This document shows positions 49,651 to 58,786 of a stretch of DNA of 64,000 nt, one piece after another. Within the stretch, counting starts at the first letter, position 1. Each line of letters starts with the position of its first letter. The translations under genes were made by a program, and so were the position numbers. The notes under the pieces were generated by a model, which had not been told where the DNA came from, made no database searches, and saw only the letters and a program-made list of their open reading frames with translations. Source of the stretch: Mesorhizobium loti R88b (lineage in GTDB: Bacteria > Pseudomonadota > Alphaproteobacteria > Rhizobiales > Rhizobiaceae); assembly GCF_013170845.1 (NCBI RefSeq), contig NZ_CP033367.1, positions 4,775,001 to 4,839,000 on the forward strand. The letters are read 5' to 3'.

Positions 49651-51882
49651 ATGACCATTTCCAATTCCGTGCCGATCACCCCAGAACTCATTGCCGCGCA
49701 CGGGCTGAAGCCCGACGAATACCAGCGCATCCTCGACCTGGTCGGCCGCGAGCCGAGCTTCACCGAGCTCGGCATTTTCTCGGCGATGTGGAACGAGCAC
49801 TGCTCCTACAAATCCTCGAAGAAATGGCTGCGCACGCTGCCGACCACCGGGCCGCAGGTCATCCAGGGGCCGGGCGAGAATGCGGGTGTGGTCGACATCG
49901 GCGATGGCGACTGCGTCGTCTTCAAGATGGAAAGCCACAACCATCCCTCCTTCATCGAGCCCTATCAGGGTGCGGCAACCGGCGTCGGCGGCATCTTGCG
50001 CGACGTCTTCACCATGGGCGCGCGGCCTATCGCGGCGATGAATGCGCTGCGCTTTGGCGCACCGGACCATCCCAAGACGCGGCATCTCGTATCAGGCGTG
50101 GTTTCCGGCGTTGGCGGTTACGGCAACGCCTTCGGCGTGCCGACGGTCGGCGGAGAGGTCAATTTCGATGCTCGCTACAACGGCAACATCCTGGTCAATG
50201 CCTTTGCCGCAGGCCTTGCCAAGACCGACGCGATCTTCCTGTCCGAAGCCAAGGGCGTCGGCCTGCCGGTCGTCTATCTCGGCGCCAAGACCGGCCGCGA
50301 CGGCGTCGGCGGCGCCACCATGGCCTCGGCCGAGTTCGACGACAAGATCGACGAGAAACGGCCGACCGTGCAGGTTGGCGATCCCTTCACCGAAAAGTGC
50401 CTGCTCGAAGCCTGCCTCGAATTGATGGCCTCGGGCGCCGTCATCGCCATCCAGGACATGGGCGCGGCCGGCCTCACCTGCTCGGCGGTCGAGATGGGCG
50501 CCAAGGGCGACCTCGGCATCGAGCTTCACCTCGACAAAGTGCCGGTGCGCGAAGAGCGCATGAGTGCTTATGAGATGATGCTATCGGAAAGCCAGGAGCG
50601 CATGCTGATGGTGCTGCGCCCGGAGAAAGAAAAGGAAGCCGAGGCGATCTTCCACAAATGGGGCCTCGACTTCGCCATCGTCGGCAAGACCACCGACGAT
50701 CTGCGCTTTCGTGTCATCCACCAGGGCGACGAGGTCGCCAATCTGCCGATCAAGGACCTTGGCGACAAGGCGCCGGAATATGATCGCCCATGGGTCGAGC
50801 CGAAAAAGCCGGCGGCACTGGCGGCCGGCGATGCACCGAAGGCCGATGTCGCCGATGCCCTCTTGAAACTGCTCGGCGGGCCGGACCTGTCGTCGCGCCG
50901 CTGGGTGTGGGAGCAGTATGACACACTCATCCAGGGCAATTCGCTGCAGCTTCCCGGCGGCGACGCCGGCGTGGTGCGCGTCGAAGGGCATGCGACCAAG
51001 GCGCTCGCCTTCTCGTCGGACGTGACGCCGCGCTATTGCGAGGCCGACCCGTATGAGGGCGGCAAGCAGGCGGTGGCCGAATGCTGGCGCAATCTCACCG
51101 CCACCGGCGCGTTGCCGCTGGCGGCGACCGACAACCTCAATTTCGGCAATCCGGAACGGCCGGAGATCATGGGCCAGCTGGTCGGCGCGGTGAAGGGCAT
51201 CGGCGATGCCTGCCGGGCGCTCGACTTCCCGATCGTGTCCGGCAATGTCTCGCTCTACAACGAAACCAACGGCCAGGGCATCCTGCCGACGCCCACCATC
51301 GGCGGCGTTGGCTTGATATCAGACTGGTCGAAGATGGCGCGCATCGGCTTTGCCGCCGAAGACCAGATGATCCTGCTGGTCGGCGCTCCGGCGACATGGG
51401 GCAGCCATCTCGGCCAGTCCGCCTATTTCAGAGACATTCATGGCCGTACCGACGGCCCGCCGCCGCCTGTCGACCTCGCGCATGAAAAGCGCGTCGGCGA
51501 CCATGTGCGCGCGCTGATCGCGTCGGGCGTGGTGACGGCGGCGCATGACCTTTCCGATGGCGGCCTTGCCGTGGCCCTGGCCGAAATGGCGATGGCATCC
51601 GGCATTGGCGCCACCGTTCCGGGTCTTGCCGGCACCGACCCGATCCCGGTCTGGTTCGGCGAGGACCAGGGCCGCTATCTCCTGACGTTGTCGGTCGATC
51701 CGCAAAGCAAGGAATGGGATGCCATCCGCGAGGAGCAGAGCAAGCTCGGCATCTTCGCGCCATGGATCGGCTCGACCGGCGGAACTGAGCTGAAGCTCGG
51801 CGACGCCAGGGCAATCCCGGTCAGCGACTTGACCGCAGCCCATGAAGGCTGGTTCCCGCGCTTCATGGATCAGGCCAGTTGA
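49651..51882 (+). CDS. purL: Phosphoribosylformylglycinamidine synthase subunit PurL
   Basis: Small-type PurL of 743 aa. Landmarks: [22 protein letters not shown] (catalytic His), [24 protein letters not shown], a long glycine-rich ATP/FGAR region, [25 protein letters not shown] and [19 protein letters not shown]. It forms the synthase with PurS and PurQ. The stop is followed at once by a palindromic repeat. Confidence 0.97.
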   Translation: MTISNSVPITPELIAAHGLKPDEYQRILDLVGREPSFTELGIFSAMWNEHCSYKSSKKWLRTLPTTGPQVIQGPGENAGVVDIGDGDCVVFKMESHNHPSFIEPYQGAATGVGGILRDVFTMGARPIAAMNALRFGAPDHPKTRHLVSGVVSGVGGYGNAFGVPTVGGEVNFDARYNGNILVNAFAAGLAKTDAIFLSEAKGVGLPVVYLGAKTGRDGVGGATMASAEFDDKIDEKRPTVQVGDPFTEKCLLEACLELMASGAVIAIQDMGAAGLTCSAVEMGAKGDLGIELHLDKVPVREERMSAYEMMLSESQERMLMVLRPEKEKEAEAIFHKWGLDFAIVGKTTDDLRFRVIHQGDEVANLPIKDLGDKAPEYDRPWVEPKKPAALAAGDAPKADVADALLKLLGGPDLSSRRWVWEQYDTLIQGNSLQLPGGDAGVVRVEGHATKALAFSSDVTPRYCEADPYEGGKQAVAECWRNLTATGALPLAATDNLNFGNPERPEIMGQLVGAVKGIGDACRALDFPIVSGNVSLYNETNGQGILPTPTIGGVGLISDWSKMARIGFAAEDQMILLVGAPATWGSHLGQSAYFRDIHGRTDGPPPPVDLAHEKRVGDHVRALIASGVVTAAHDLSDGGLAVALAEMAMASGIGATVPGLAGTDPIPVWFGEDQGRYLLTLSVDPQSKEWDAIREEQSKLGIFAPWIGSTGGTELKLGDARAIPVSDLTAAHEGWFPRFMDQAS

Positions 51883-51885
51883 CCG

Positions 51886-51935
51886 GAGCATGATCCCGAA
51901 AAGTGGAACCTGGTTTTTCGGAAAAGATCATGCTC
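51886..51935. repeat. GAGCATGATC palindromic element after purL
   Basis: GAGCATGATC (51886-51895) and GATCATGCTC (51926-51935) are perfect inverted arms; between them CCGAAAAGTGGAACC and GGTTTTTCGG form a second imperfect stem. This resembles a well-known rhizobial intergenic repeat. The right arm contains the start codon of the next gene (51930). Confidence 0.85.
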
Positions 51936-52463
51936 AATCACGGGAAACTGGCCACGCGGGCGCTGCTTGCAGTCGTTTTCTGGCCGTCGCTGTTCTTCTT
52001 CTGGTTCCTCGGGCCGTTCGTCTTCTTCCTGCTGTCAACGACCTCGAGCGAGGTTTGTCCGCTGCTGGAAAGGCGTGAGCAATTCCTGGCCTCGGCCAAT
52101 GGCACGCTGCCGATGCTGGTTCTGCAGAACCTGATCTATGCGGTTCCCATCGTCTGCCTGGTGCTTTGGAGCCGACTTCTGCCGGAGCCTGCGCGGGCCA
52201 GGCAGATCGTCATCTGCATCAAGCTTTTCGCCATTGCGGCCATCCTGGGGGCGCTATGGGAATATGGTTCGTCGCTGGTCTGCGATGGCTACGGGCAACC
52301 GTTCTTCTCGCCTGTCTGGCAGATCACCAGCTATCTGCCGATCGCCAACATAGTCGTCAACATTCCTCTCTATGTGCTGGTCTTCAGCCTAGGCCGTGCC
52401 TTTTCAACGCGCGAAGATGATCCCACGGAAGATACAGCCCGGCCGGACGGGACCGTCTCGTAA
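51930..52463 (+). CDS. Hypothetical membrane protein (177 aa)
   Basis: Start at ATG 51930 (MLNHGKLATRALLAVVFWPS), inside the repeat arm; an earlier start at 51903 would translate the repeat itself. Four hydrophobic helices are seen, about residues 10-36 (FFFWFLGPFVFFLL), 62-78, 88-110 and 135-160. No family recognised. GGAAAAG in the repeat may serve as its ribosome site. Confidence 0.72.
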   Translation: MLNHGKLATRALLAVVFWPSLFFFWFLGPFVFFLLSTTSSEVCPLLERREQFLASANGTLPMLVLQNLIYAVPIVCLVLWSRLLPEPARARQIVICIKLFAIAAILGALWEYGSSLVCDGYGQPFFSPVWQITSYLPIANIVVNIPLYVLVFSLGRAFSTREDDPTEDTARPDGTVS

Positions 52464-52584
52464 AGCTCAATTACCCTCAACCGGATGGAAGCGCTTCAAT
52501 CGCGGCCAGAAACGCTTTAGGCTCATCGCGACTCTCATCGCATGGGCAGCCACGCTGCCGCCCGCCCGAAACAGGAATTCTGCC

Positions 52585-52818
52585 ATGGCAATGGATGCCC
52601 ACGACATCGAAAAACTGATCAAGGACGGCATTCCGGACGCCAAGGTGACGATCCGCGATCTGGCCGGCGACGGCGACCATTATGCCGCCGAAGTCGTGGC
52701 CGAAAGCTTTCGCGGAAAAAGCCGCGTCCAGCAGCACCAGATGGTCTACGACGCGCTGAAGGGCAATATGGGCGGCGTGCTGCATGCGTTGGCGCTGCAG
52801 ACCAGCGTGCCTGACTAG
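52585..52818 (+). CDS. bolA: BolA family protein
   Basis: MAMDAHDIEKLIKDGIPDAKVTIRDLAGDGDHYAAEVVAESFRGKSRVQQHQMVYDALKG is a canonical short BolA, with the conserved His in GDHYAAEV and the RVQQHQMVYDAL helix. BolA pairs with CGFS glutaredoxins to carry [2Fe-2S] clusters; grxD lies about 420 bp downstream, supporting this pairing. Confidence 0.95.
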   Translation: MAMDAHDIEKLIKDGIPDAKVTIRDLAGDGDHYAAEVVAESFRGKSRVQQHQMVYDALKGNMGGVLHALALQTSVPD

Positions 52819-53238
52819 GTAGTCTATGACCTGGATCCCAGATCTCCTCTTTTCCATGTTGTTCAGGCGCATTGGAGGAGATCGGGCGATTCAGCTGATT
52901 TTGACAGCGGCATGGAAGGGTATCGTTTTCGTGGCGCGATCCTTTGTTGATCTGGCGCTTCGGCTCATCCCTCCGGCCCCAATACGCCCCGCGCCTCCAG
53001 CGTTTGGTGATGAGCGTTATCGCGGTCTTTCTCTTCGCCGGCCTCGCAAGCACGCCGCCGCTGGCCAGCAGAATGTCTAGATCCGCCGCATAGGGCCGTC
53101 ACCTGGTTTGGCCCAAGCCGTGCCAACTCTTGCGCCATTTCAGCGCCGGCACGGCTAATGTCTTGTTTCGGGCAATCGATGGGTTTATTTGATAGGAATG
53201 CTTCGAGCCTGACTCCCACGGGCATGAAAGGATATTCC

Positions 53239-53574
53239 ATGAGCGGTATCAACGACTACATCGACAATGAAGTGAAGGGCAACGACGTCGTCCTTTTCAT
53301 GAAGGGCACGCCCGGTTTCCCGCAGTGCGGATTTTCCGGCCAGGTGGTCCAGATCCTCGACTATATCGGCGCCGACTACAAAGGCGTGAACGTTCTGGAC
53401 TCCGCCGAATTGCGCCAGGGCATCAAGGAATATTCCAACTGGCCAACGATCCCGCAGCTCTATGTAAAGGGTGAGTTCGTCGGCGGCTGCGACATTATCC
53501 GCGAGATGTTCCAGGCAGGCGAACTGCAGACGTTCCTCGTCGACAAGGGCGTGAGCGTAAAAGCCACCGCCTGA
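53239..53574 (+). CDS. grxD: Monothiol glutaredoxin, Grx4 (CGFS) type
   Basis: AAGGA precedes ATG 53239. The active site is QCGFSGQ (Cys30), with [20 protein letters not shown] binding glutathione. Such glutaredoxins hold [2Fe-2S] clusters with BolA (52585-52818) and pass them on. 111 aa, normal. A strong terminator lies at 53650-53679. Confidence 0.96.
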   Translation: MSGINDYIDNEVKGNDVVLFMKGTPGFPQCGFSGQVVQILDYIGADYKGVNVLDSAELRQGIKEYSNWPTIPQLYVKGEFVGGCDIIREMFQAGELQTFLVDKGVSVKATA

Positions 53575-53649
53575 CACGCACCGAGCACCGGGGCAGCCTA
53601 ACCTCGGCAATTAACGTGTCCCTGATATCGGGGGCCAAGACGAGCCAAT

Positions 53650-53679
53650 GCGCCGGCCCGCCGGCGCGTTTTCGTTTTT
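53650..53679 (+). terminator. Intrinsic terminator of grxD
   Basis: GCGCCGGC (53650-53657), a 2-nt spacer, GCCGGCGC (53660-53667), then GTTTTCGTTTTT. A strong G-C stem with a T-run, 76 bp after the grxD stop. It overlaps the ATG at 53648 and argues against that ATG as the MFS start. Confidence 0.85.
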
Positions 53680-53695
53680 AGAGATCGGACTTGCC

Positions 53696-54964
53696 GTGGA
53701 CCAGCATTCGACAGCGCCGCAATTGGCAGGCAAACTGCCCATTCCGCGCTGGGAATTCATTGCGCTCTGTGCCGCTTTGATGGCGCTCAACTCGCTGGCC
53801 ATCGACATCATGCTGCCGGCGCTGCAGCAGATCGGCGCCTCGCTCGGCGTCGAAAATGAAAACCACCGGCAATATGTGGTCACCGCCTACATTCTGGGTT
53901 TTGGTGGCGGCCAGCTGTTCTTCGGACCGATCTCCGACCGATTCGGACGCCGCGCACCTCTCGTCGTCGGTCTGATCATCTACGTGGCTGCCGTCGCCGC
54001 CGCCGCCATCGCGCCGAGTTTTGACGCGCTTCTCCTTTGCCGAGCCGTGCAAGGCATCGGGGCAGCCGCCACGCGTGTCATCGCGGTTTCGATCGTGCGC
54101 GATACATTCGAAGGCCGGCGTATGGCCGAGGTGATGTCGCTGATCTTCATGGTGTTCATGGCGATACCGGTCATCGCGCCCGGTGTCGGCCAGTTCATCA
54201 TGCTTTTCGCGACCTGGCATTGGATCTTTATCACCATGGCCATCGGAGCGGTGCTTGTCTCGGCATGGTCGCTGCTGCGCCTGCCTGAAACGTTGCGTCC
54301 CGAACATCGTCGGCCGCTGACGGTATCTTCCATCCTTGGCGGTTTCCGCATCGTGCTCACCAACCGCATTGCGATTTGCTATGCCTTCGCCAGCACCTTC
54401 GTCTTCGCCGCCATGTTCGGCTTCATAGCCTCCGCGCAGCAGATCTATGTCGACATATTCAACGTTGGTGAGATGTTCCCGGTCATCTTCGCCGGGGTCG
54501 CCGGCGTGCTCGCCTTCTCCAATTTTCTGAATTCACGCCTCGTCGGTCGCATCGGCATGCGCCGGCTCTCGCAGAGCGCGCTGCTGCTGTTCTTGACCAT
54601 CAGTCTCGCCTGGCTGGTCGTCTCGCTGGAAATGAAGATGCCGCTTTGGCTGTTCGTCACCTTCTTCGCCAGCGCCATGCTTCCATTCGGTGCACTCGGC
54701 GCCAATTTCAACGCGCTGGCCATGGAGCCGCTTGGCCAACTGGCTGGTACGGCCTCTTCCATCCTGGGTTTCATGCAGACGTTTCTTGGCGGCATCCTCG
54801 GTACGCTGATCGGCCAGGCTTTCAACGGCACGGTGACGCCATTGGCCGCCGGCTTCTGCAGCGTTTCGGTCGCTACCCTGCTGATGATCCTGCTCGCCGA
54901 GCGCGGCAGGATGTTCCAGCCGCACAACCCACCGGTTTTAGGCCACGTCACCGACCTGCACTGA
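53696..54964 (+). CDS. Bcr/CflA-type multidrug MFS transporter
   Basis: GTG 53696 is preferred over ATG 53648, which sits in the grxD terminator. Twelve membrane segments are visible. Family signatures: MALNSLAIDIMLPALQQIG in TM1, FGGGQLFFGPISDRFGRRAPLVVG (the MFS motif A) and LCRAVQGIGAAATRVIAVSIVRD. Exports drugs such as bicyclomycin or chloramphenicol in relatives; substrate here unknown. 422 aa. Confidence 0.9.
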   Translation: MDQHSTAPQLAGKLPIPRWEFIALCAALMALNSLAIDIMLPALQQIGASLGVENENHRQYVVTAYILGFGGGQLFFGPISDRFGRRAPLVVGLIIYVAAVAAAAIAPSFDALLLCRAVQGIGAAATRVIAVSIVRDTFEGRRMAEVMSLIFMVFMAIPVIAPGVGQFIMLFATWHWIFITMAIGAVLVSAWSLLRLPETLRPEHRRPLTVSSILGGFRIVLTNRIAICYAFASTFVFAAMFGFIASAQQIYVDIFNVGEMFPVIFAGVAGVLAFSNFLNSRLVGRIGMRRLSQSALLLFLTISLAWLVVSLEMKMPLWLFVTFFASAMLPFGALGANFNALAMEPLGQLAGTASSILGFMQTFLGGILGTLIGQAFNGTVTPLAAGFCSVSVATLLMILLAERGRMFQPHNPPVLGHVTDLH

Positions 54965-55012
54965 TTGTTGTTTGTCGGCCGACAGATTGGCGCTTTAAAT
55001 GCCGCGCAGGAA

Positions 55013-55840
55013 TTATTCTGCCCACAGTTCGCGGCGCAACTCCTGCCAGCTTTCGCGGTCGGGAGCGACGAGCAAACCGCCGCCGACATGCGACGGCAGG
55101 TAGGCTGTGCCATCGAACCGCGCGGCGTGGCCGCCAGCCTCGGCATGGATCAGCACGCCCGCGAGATGATCCCAAGGCATCAGCTTGTTGTAGACGACGA
55201 AATGGCCATGGCCGCTGGCCAGCAAGCGGTATTCGTGGGCGGCACAGCGGTAGTTGAACTGCGACAGCGTCTTGGTCTGGTTACAGGCCAGCCGCGTGCG
55301 GTCTGGCTCGGCCATGTATTGCCAGGACACCGCACCGGTCATCTGAGAAATCGGCGCGCGCGCGGCAACCCGCACTTTCTCCAGCGTACCATACGCGTGG
55401 CGGATATGGCTGCCGGCACCTATGCCACCGATCAGCCAGTCCTTGCCGACCGGATCGTGAATGATGCCGGCAACGGTTTCGCCCTTGACCACGGACGCCA
55501 GCATAACGCCGAACAGGGGCACGCCGGAGGCAAAGTTGAACGTGCCGTCGACCGGGTCGATGACGAAGGCCAGATCGGCGTCGCCCAGACCGTTGAGCAG
55601 CGCCGGATTGTCGGAACAGGCCTCCTCGCCCACAACCATCGCCGAGGGATAGCGATCGCGCAGCCGCGCCGTGATCAGCCGCTCGGCGTTGACATCGGCC
55701 TCCGTCACCAGATCGGCGGCGGAGGTCTTCTGTCTGATGTCGCCATCACCCAGCCGGCGAAAGCGGGGCATGATTTCGGTGTCGGCCGCCTCGGCCAGCA
55801 GGCTGGCCAGCCAGTCGATCGCATTGTCGTCAAATATCAT
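55013..55840 (-). CDS. Inositol monophosphatase family protein
   Basis: The metal-dependent phosphatase motifs are present: [23 protein letters not shown] (Glu72), [11 protein letters not shown] (Asp95, Asp98) and [17 protein letters not shown]. These build the Mg-binding site of inositol-1-phosphatase, histidinol-phosphatase or nucleotidase relatives; the exact substrate is not readable. Its start overlaps the ttcA stop by 11 bp. 275 aa. Confidence 0.9.
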   Translation of the reverse strand: MIFDDNAIDWLASLLAEAADTEIMPRFRRLGDGDIRQKTSAADLVTEADVNAERLITARLRDRYPSAMVVGEEACSDNPALLNGLGDADLAFVIDPVDGTFNFASGVPLFGVMLASVVKGETVAGIIHDPVGKDWLIGGIGAGSHIRHAYGTLEKVRVAARAPISQMTGAVSWQYMAEPDRTRLACNQTKTLSQFNYRCAAHEYRLLASGHGHFVVYNKLMPWDHLAGVLIHAEAGGHAARFDGTAYLPSHVGGGLLVAPDRESWQELRRELWAE

Positions 55841-56717
55841 TGGAAGCGTCTTGTCCTGTCATGAGGGCCTGGTTCAGGGCGGCGAAATCGAACAGCTTTC
55901 GATCGAGCAGATGCGACGGCCTGGTGTTGGACAGCGCACGCAGCATCGTGTCCTTGCGGCCAGGCATGCGCTTTTCCAGATCGTCCAGCATCGCCTTCAT
56001 GGCGTTGCGCTGCAGGCCTTCCTGGCTGCCGCAGAGATCGCAAGGGATGATCGGGAAGCGCATCGCGGCGGCAAATTTTTCAAGGTCGATTTCGGCGCAA
56101 TAGCTCAGCGGCCGCAGCACCATGACATCGCCTTCGTCGTTGAGCAGCTTTGGCGGCATGGCCGCGAGACGGCCGCCATGGAACAGGTTCATGAAGAAGG
56201 TTTCGAGAATGTCCTCGCGGTGGTGGCCGAGAACCAGCGCCGAGCACCCCTCCTCGCGCGCGATGCGGTAGAGATGGCCGCGCCGTAGCCGCGAGCAGAG
56301 CGAGCAATAGGTGCTGCCCTGCGGCAGCTTGTCTGTGACGATGGAATAAGTGTCCTGATACTCGATGCGGTGTGCAATGCCGTTGGCGTCGAGATAATCG
56401 GGCAGAATGTGTTTTGGGAAGTTCGGTTGGCCCTGATCAAGATTGCAGGCCAGCAGTTCGACCGGCAGCAGCCCGCGCCATTTGAGGTCCAGCAGCACGG
56501 CAAGCAAACCGTAGGAATCCTTGCCGCCCGACAGCGCGACCAGCCAGCGCTGGCCCGGCTCCACCATCGAAAAGTCCTCGATCGCCTGGCGGGTCAGCCG
56601 CAGCAGCCGCTTGCGCAGCTTGTTGAACTCGACCGAGGACGGCACATCGGCGAACAGCGGATGGAAACCACCCTCGGAGATCGGTTCAAGCGTTTCGATG
56701 TCTGGCAGCATGTTCAT
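55830..56717 (-). CDS. ttcA: tRNA 2-thiocytidine biosynthesis protein TtcA
   Basis: PP-loop ATPase: SGGKDS (residues 63-68). A CxxC pair ([12 protein letters not shown], Cys138 and Cys141) and a third Cys ([14 protein letters not shown]) hold the [4Fe-4S] cluster. It makes 2-thiocytidine at tRNA position 32. 295 aa, normal for TtcA. Stop overlaps the phosphatase start. Start at ATG 56717 with a weak ribosome site. Confidence 0.93.
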   Translation of the reverse strand: MNMLPDIETLEPISEGGFHPLFADVPSSVEFNKLRKRLLRLTRQAIEDFSMVEPGQRWLVALSGGKDSYGLLAVLLDLKWRGLLPVELLACNLDQGQPNFPKHILPDYLDANGIAHRIEYQDTYSIVTDKLPQGSTYCSLCSRLRRGHLYRIAREEGCSALVLGHHREDILETFFMNLFHGGRLAAMPPKLLNDEGDVMVLRPLSYCAEIDLEKFAAAMRFPIIPCDLCGSQEGLQRNAMKAMLDDLEKRMPGRKDTMLRALSNTRPSHLLDRKLFDFAALNQALMTGQDASNDI

Positions 56718-56803
56718 GGCGCGGTGGCCCCGGGGATGTAACGTCCGCCCGGATTAGCGCATCGGCCGGAAAATCGAAACGGCAAAGCCGATGCGCGAAA
56801 CAA

Positions 56804-56828
56804 AAAGGCCGCCTCGAGGGCGGCCTTT
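56804..56828 (-). terminator. Intrinsic terminator of rpsD
   Basis: GGCCGCC (56807-56813), loop TCGAG, GGCGGCC (56819-56825), flanked by A-runs and T-runs on either side, so it can act in both directions. It lies 25 bp beyond the rpsD stop, before ttcA. Confidence 0.8.
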
Positions 56829-56853
56829 CGATGATATGGCAGAAAACGTTCGC

Positions 56854-57471
56854 TTAGCGCGAATAGAATTCGACGACCAGGTTCGGTTCCATCTGCACGG
56901 CGAACGGAACGTCGGCCAGGCCGGGGATGCGCGAGAAGGTCGCGACCATCTTGTTGTGATCGGCTTCGATGTAGTCCGGCACGTCGCGCTCGGCGAGGCC
57001 AACCGATTCCAGAACGATGACCAGCTGCTTCGACTTTTCGCGCACTTCGATGACGTCGCCCGGCTTGCAGCGGTACGAACCGATGTTGACGCGCTTGCCG
57101 TTGACGTTGACGTGGCCGTGGTTGACGAACTGACGGGCCGCGAAAATGGTCGGCACGAACTTGGAGCGGTAGACGACCGCGTCGAGACGCGACTCGAGCA
57201 GACCGATCAGGTTCTCCGAGGTGTCGCCCTTGCGGCGGTCGGCCTCTTCATAGACCTTGCGGAACTGCTTTTCCGAAACGTCGCCATAGTGACCCTTCAG
57301 CTTCTGCTTGGCGCGCAGCTGCAGGCCGAAATCGGAAAGCTTGCCCTTGCGGCGCTGGCCGTGCTGGCCGGGACCGTATTCACGCTTGTTGACCGGGGAC
57401 TTCGGGCGGCCCCAGATATTTTCGCCGAGACGGCGGTCGATCTTGTACTTCGCGGATTCGCGCTTGCTCAT
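56854..57471 (-). CDS. rpsD: 30S ribosomal protein S4
   Basis: A 205-aa S4: [48 protein letters not shown], then [49 protein letters not shown], the S4 RNA-binding domain. Primary 16S rRNA-binding protein. It lacks the zinc-binding Cys of some bacteria. Transcribed alone with a structured leader (57472-57655). Confidence 0.97.
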   Translation of the reverse strand: MSKRESAKYKIDRRLGENIWGRPKSPVNKREYGPGQHGQRRKGKLSDFGLQLRAKQKLKGHYGDVSEKQFRKVYEEADRRKGDTSENLIGLLESRLDAVVYRSKFVPTIFAARQFVNHGHVNVNGKRVNIGSYRCKPGDVIEVREKSKQLVIVLESVGLAERDVPDYIEADHNKMVATFSRIPGLADVPFAVQMEPNLVVEFYSR

Positions 57472-57655
57472 CGCATTCCCTTTTCAAAACAACACACCCG
57501 GCACCTCATGGTCCGGGTGAAGGAAACGCGCCCTCCTCTGGCCTCCGTTTTCGAGACCTGACAGGGTTTTCCCACGCAACGCGGCGGAAAACCCACGGGA
57601 CACGTCATTTCAAACAAAACCAGAAACGATTAGGGTCACTGGTCTTGCGTATATA
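57472..57655 (-). promoter_or_regulatory. Structured leader and probable promoter of rpsD
   Basis: Two hairpins precede rpsD on the minus strand: CACCCGG/CCGGGTG (57495-57501 with 57513-57519) and GGGTTTTCC/GGAAAACCC (57564-57572 with 57586-57594). A TATATA box (57650-57655) could be the -10. S4 can repress its own mRNA in other bacteria, so this leader may be a regulatory target. No known motif recognised. Confidence 0.5.
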
Positions 57656-57849
57656 CAAAACAAACACCGGACATCGCTGCCCGGCGTTGGCGGCTGGTTA
57701 AACCGAGTTTTAACCGGTGTCAAGCTTTCGCCTGGCTCGGCATGGCGCAACCATATACCGTCGCCGACGTTATGCGATGCCGGATGTGGCGGGCGGTTTT
57801 GCGCCAACGGCACCAGGAAGGGATCTGGAGCTAGAGGAGTCCAATTAGC
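57656..57849. other. Gene-free spacer upstream of the small secreted protein
   Basis: Holds the presumed promoters of rpsD (leftward) and of the gene at 57850 (rightward). The short inverted repeat AAACC-GAGTT-TTAACC is weak. I see no gene here; minus-strand frames in it lack a ribosome site. Confidence 0.4.
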
Positions 57850-58047
57850 ATGAAGAAGTTCTTCCTTACCTTGGCAGGCGCCGCGGTGCTTGCAGGTTCG
57901 ATGGCGGTGGCGCCGGAACCGGCTATGGCGCGTCATTGGCACGGCCACAAACAGGTCTGCCGCGTCATCGTCAAGAAGCGGGTGGTGTGGCGGCACGGTC
58001 ATCGCAAGGTGATCGTGACAAAGGTAAGGCGCTGCCACCGCTGGTGA
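57850..58047 (+). CDS. Small secreted basic His/Cys protein (65 aa)
   Basis: Signal peptide (MKKFFLTLAGAAVLAGSMAV), then a mature basic peptide HWHGHKQVCRVIVKK ... VTKVRRCHRW with Cys37 and Cys62. It is a clear paralogue of the gene at 58257. Metal binding by its His residues or a disulfide is possible. AGGAG is distant (11 bp). A terminator follows at 58094. Confidence 0.7.
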   Translation: MKKFFLTLAGAAVLAGSMAVAPEPAMARHWHGHKQVCRVIVKKRVVWRHGHRKVIVTKVRRCHRW

Positions 58048-58093
58048 TACCGGCTTAGCCAGGGACAAGCTTCTCTTGGAAGAAATCGAAGGA

Positions 58094-58120
58094 GGGCCAG
58101 CGATCCGTCGCTGGCCCTTT
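58094..58120 (+). terminator. Intrinsic terminator after the 65-aa gene
   Basis: GGGCCAGCGA (58094-58103), loop TCCG, TCGCTGGCCC (58108-58117), then TTT. A perfect 10-bp stem 46 bp after the stop. Confidence 0.8.
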
Positions 58121-58256
58121 GGCATTGAATGGCTGTCAAATCCGGGAAAGCCCGTGGCTCCTCCCGTGGCCCAACCTCCTAACGTTCCCGACTTCGTGAT
58201 TGGGGATGATTGCCGCGATTCGCTAGAAATCGAATGTCAGGCAATGGAGAAGCCCT

Positions 58257-58445
58257 ATGAAGACCGCAACCCTGCTTCTGGTCGCGCTGCTTGCAGGCCC
58301 GACCCTACTCGCCTCGCCGGAACTCGCTGTGGCCGGTGGAAAAAACAACTGCCATTGGGTCAAAATCACCCGGCGTGTCTGGAGCAACGGGCATCCCCAC
58401 TGGGTCACAAAGAAAGTGAAGCGCTGCGACTACAACCATCATTGA
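58257..58445 (+). CDS. Small secreted basic protein, paralogue of 57850 gene (62 aa)
   Basis: Signal peptide (MKTATLLLVALLAGPTLLASPELAVA), then NNCHWVKITRRVWSNGHPH and VTKKVKRC, with Cys32 and Cys57. The Cys spacing (24 residues between) equals that of the upstream paralogue, and the VW-xx-GH-x-V-KV-RC pattern is shared. Function unknown. Convergent with and overlapping by 7 bp the DUF3008 gene. Confidence 0.7.
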   Translation: MKTATLLLVALLAGPTLLASPELAVAGGKNNCHWVKITRRVWSNGHPHWVTKKVKRCDYNHH

Positions 58446-58633
58446 TGGCTTGATGATTTCTTCTCGGGCAAGCCCTTGCGCTTGGTCTCGGCGAAGTCCT
58501 CAAGCTGCTTTTCGCTCATCGATTCGTACATCTCGCGCGACGCGCCTTTGAGTTCGCCCTTCTTGGTCTCGCCGCGCTTGGCGGAAAGTGCTGCGCCGGC
58601 GGCTTTTTGCTGAGCTTGTGATTTGGCAGGCAT
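58439..58633 (-). CDS. DUF3008 family protein (64 aa), EcfG-dependent
   Basis: ATG 58633 has GGGAG upstream. MPAKSQAQQKAAGAALSAKRGETKKGELKGASREMYESMSEKQLEDFAETKRKGLPEKK is the DUF3008 pattern, a small charged disordered-looking protein. An exact EcfG promoter lies upstream (58660-58684), so it belongs to the general-stress regulon by inference. Confidence 0.88.
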   Translation of the reverse strand: MPAKSQAQQKAAGAALSAKRGETKKGELKGASREMYESMSEKQLEDFAETKRKGLPEKKSSSHQ

Positions 58634-58659
58634 GATTTTTCTCCCTTGCTGTCTGGAGA

Positions 58660-58684
58660 AACGCCGCGCTTCGGCGACAGTTCC
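58660..58684 (-). promoter_or_regulatory. EcfG-type promoter for DUF3008 gene
   Basis: Minus strand: GGAAC (58684-58680), 16 bases, CGTT (58663-58660). This matches GGAAC-N16/17-CGTT exactly, 26 bp upstream of the ATG. Confidence 0.78.
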
Positions 58685-58786
58685 AGCGGCCCAGTTCTTC
58701 GTCCGGCTGCTGCCATTCCGGCGGCCGGCTTTGGCGAGTTCGTTGGCAGCCTTCCCGTGCCCGGAGCGCCGGTGTAGGACAGCCGA

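Noticed and set aside
52826..53080. 84-aa plus-strand frame between bolA and grxD
   Set aside because: One hydrophobic stretch but Pro/Arg-rich remainder, weak ribosome site and no family; could be real but not supported.
53648..53695. Longer start of the MFS transporter at ATG 53648
   Set aside because: The ATG lies in the stem of the grxD terminator and gives a non-conserved leader.
57610..58125. 171-aa minus-strand frame upstream of rpsD
   Set aside because: Covers the rpsD promoter, the small secreted gene and a terminator; no motif.
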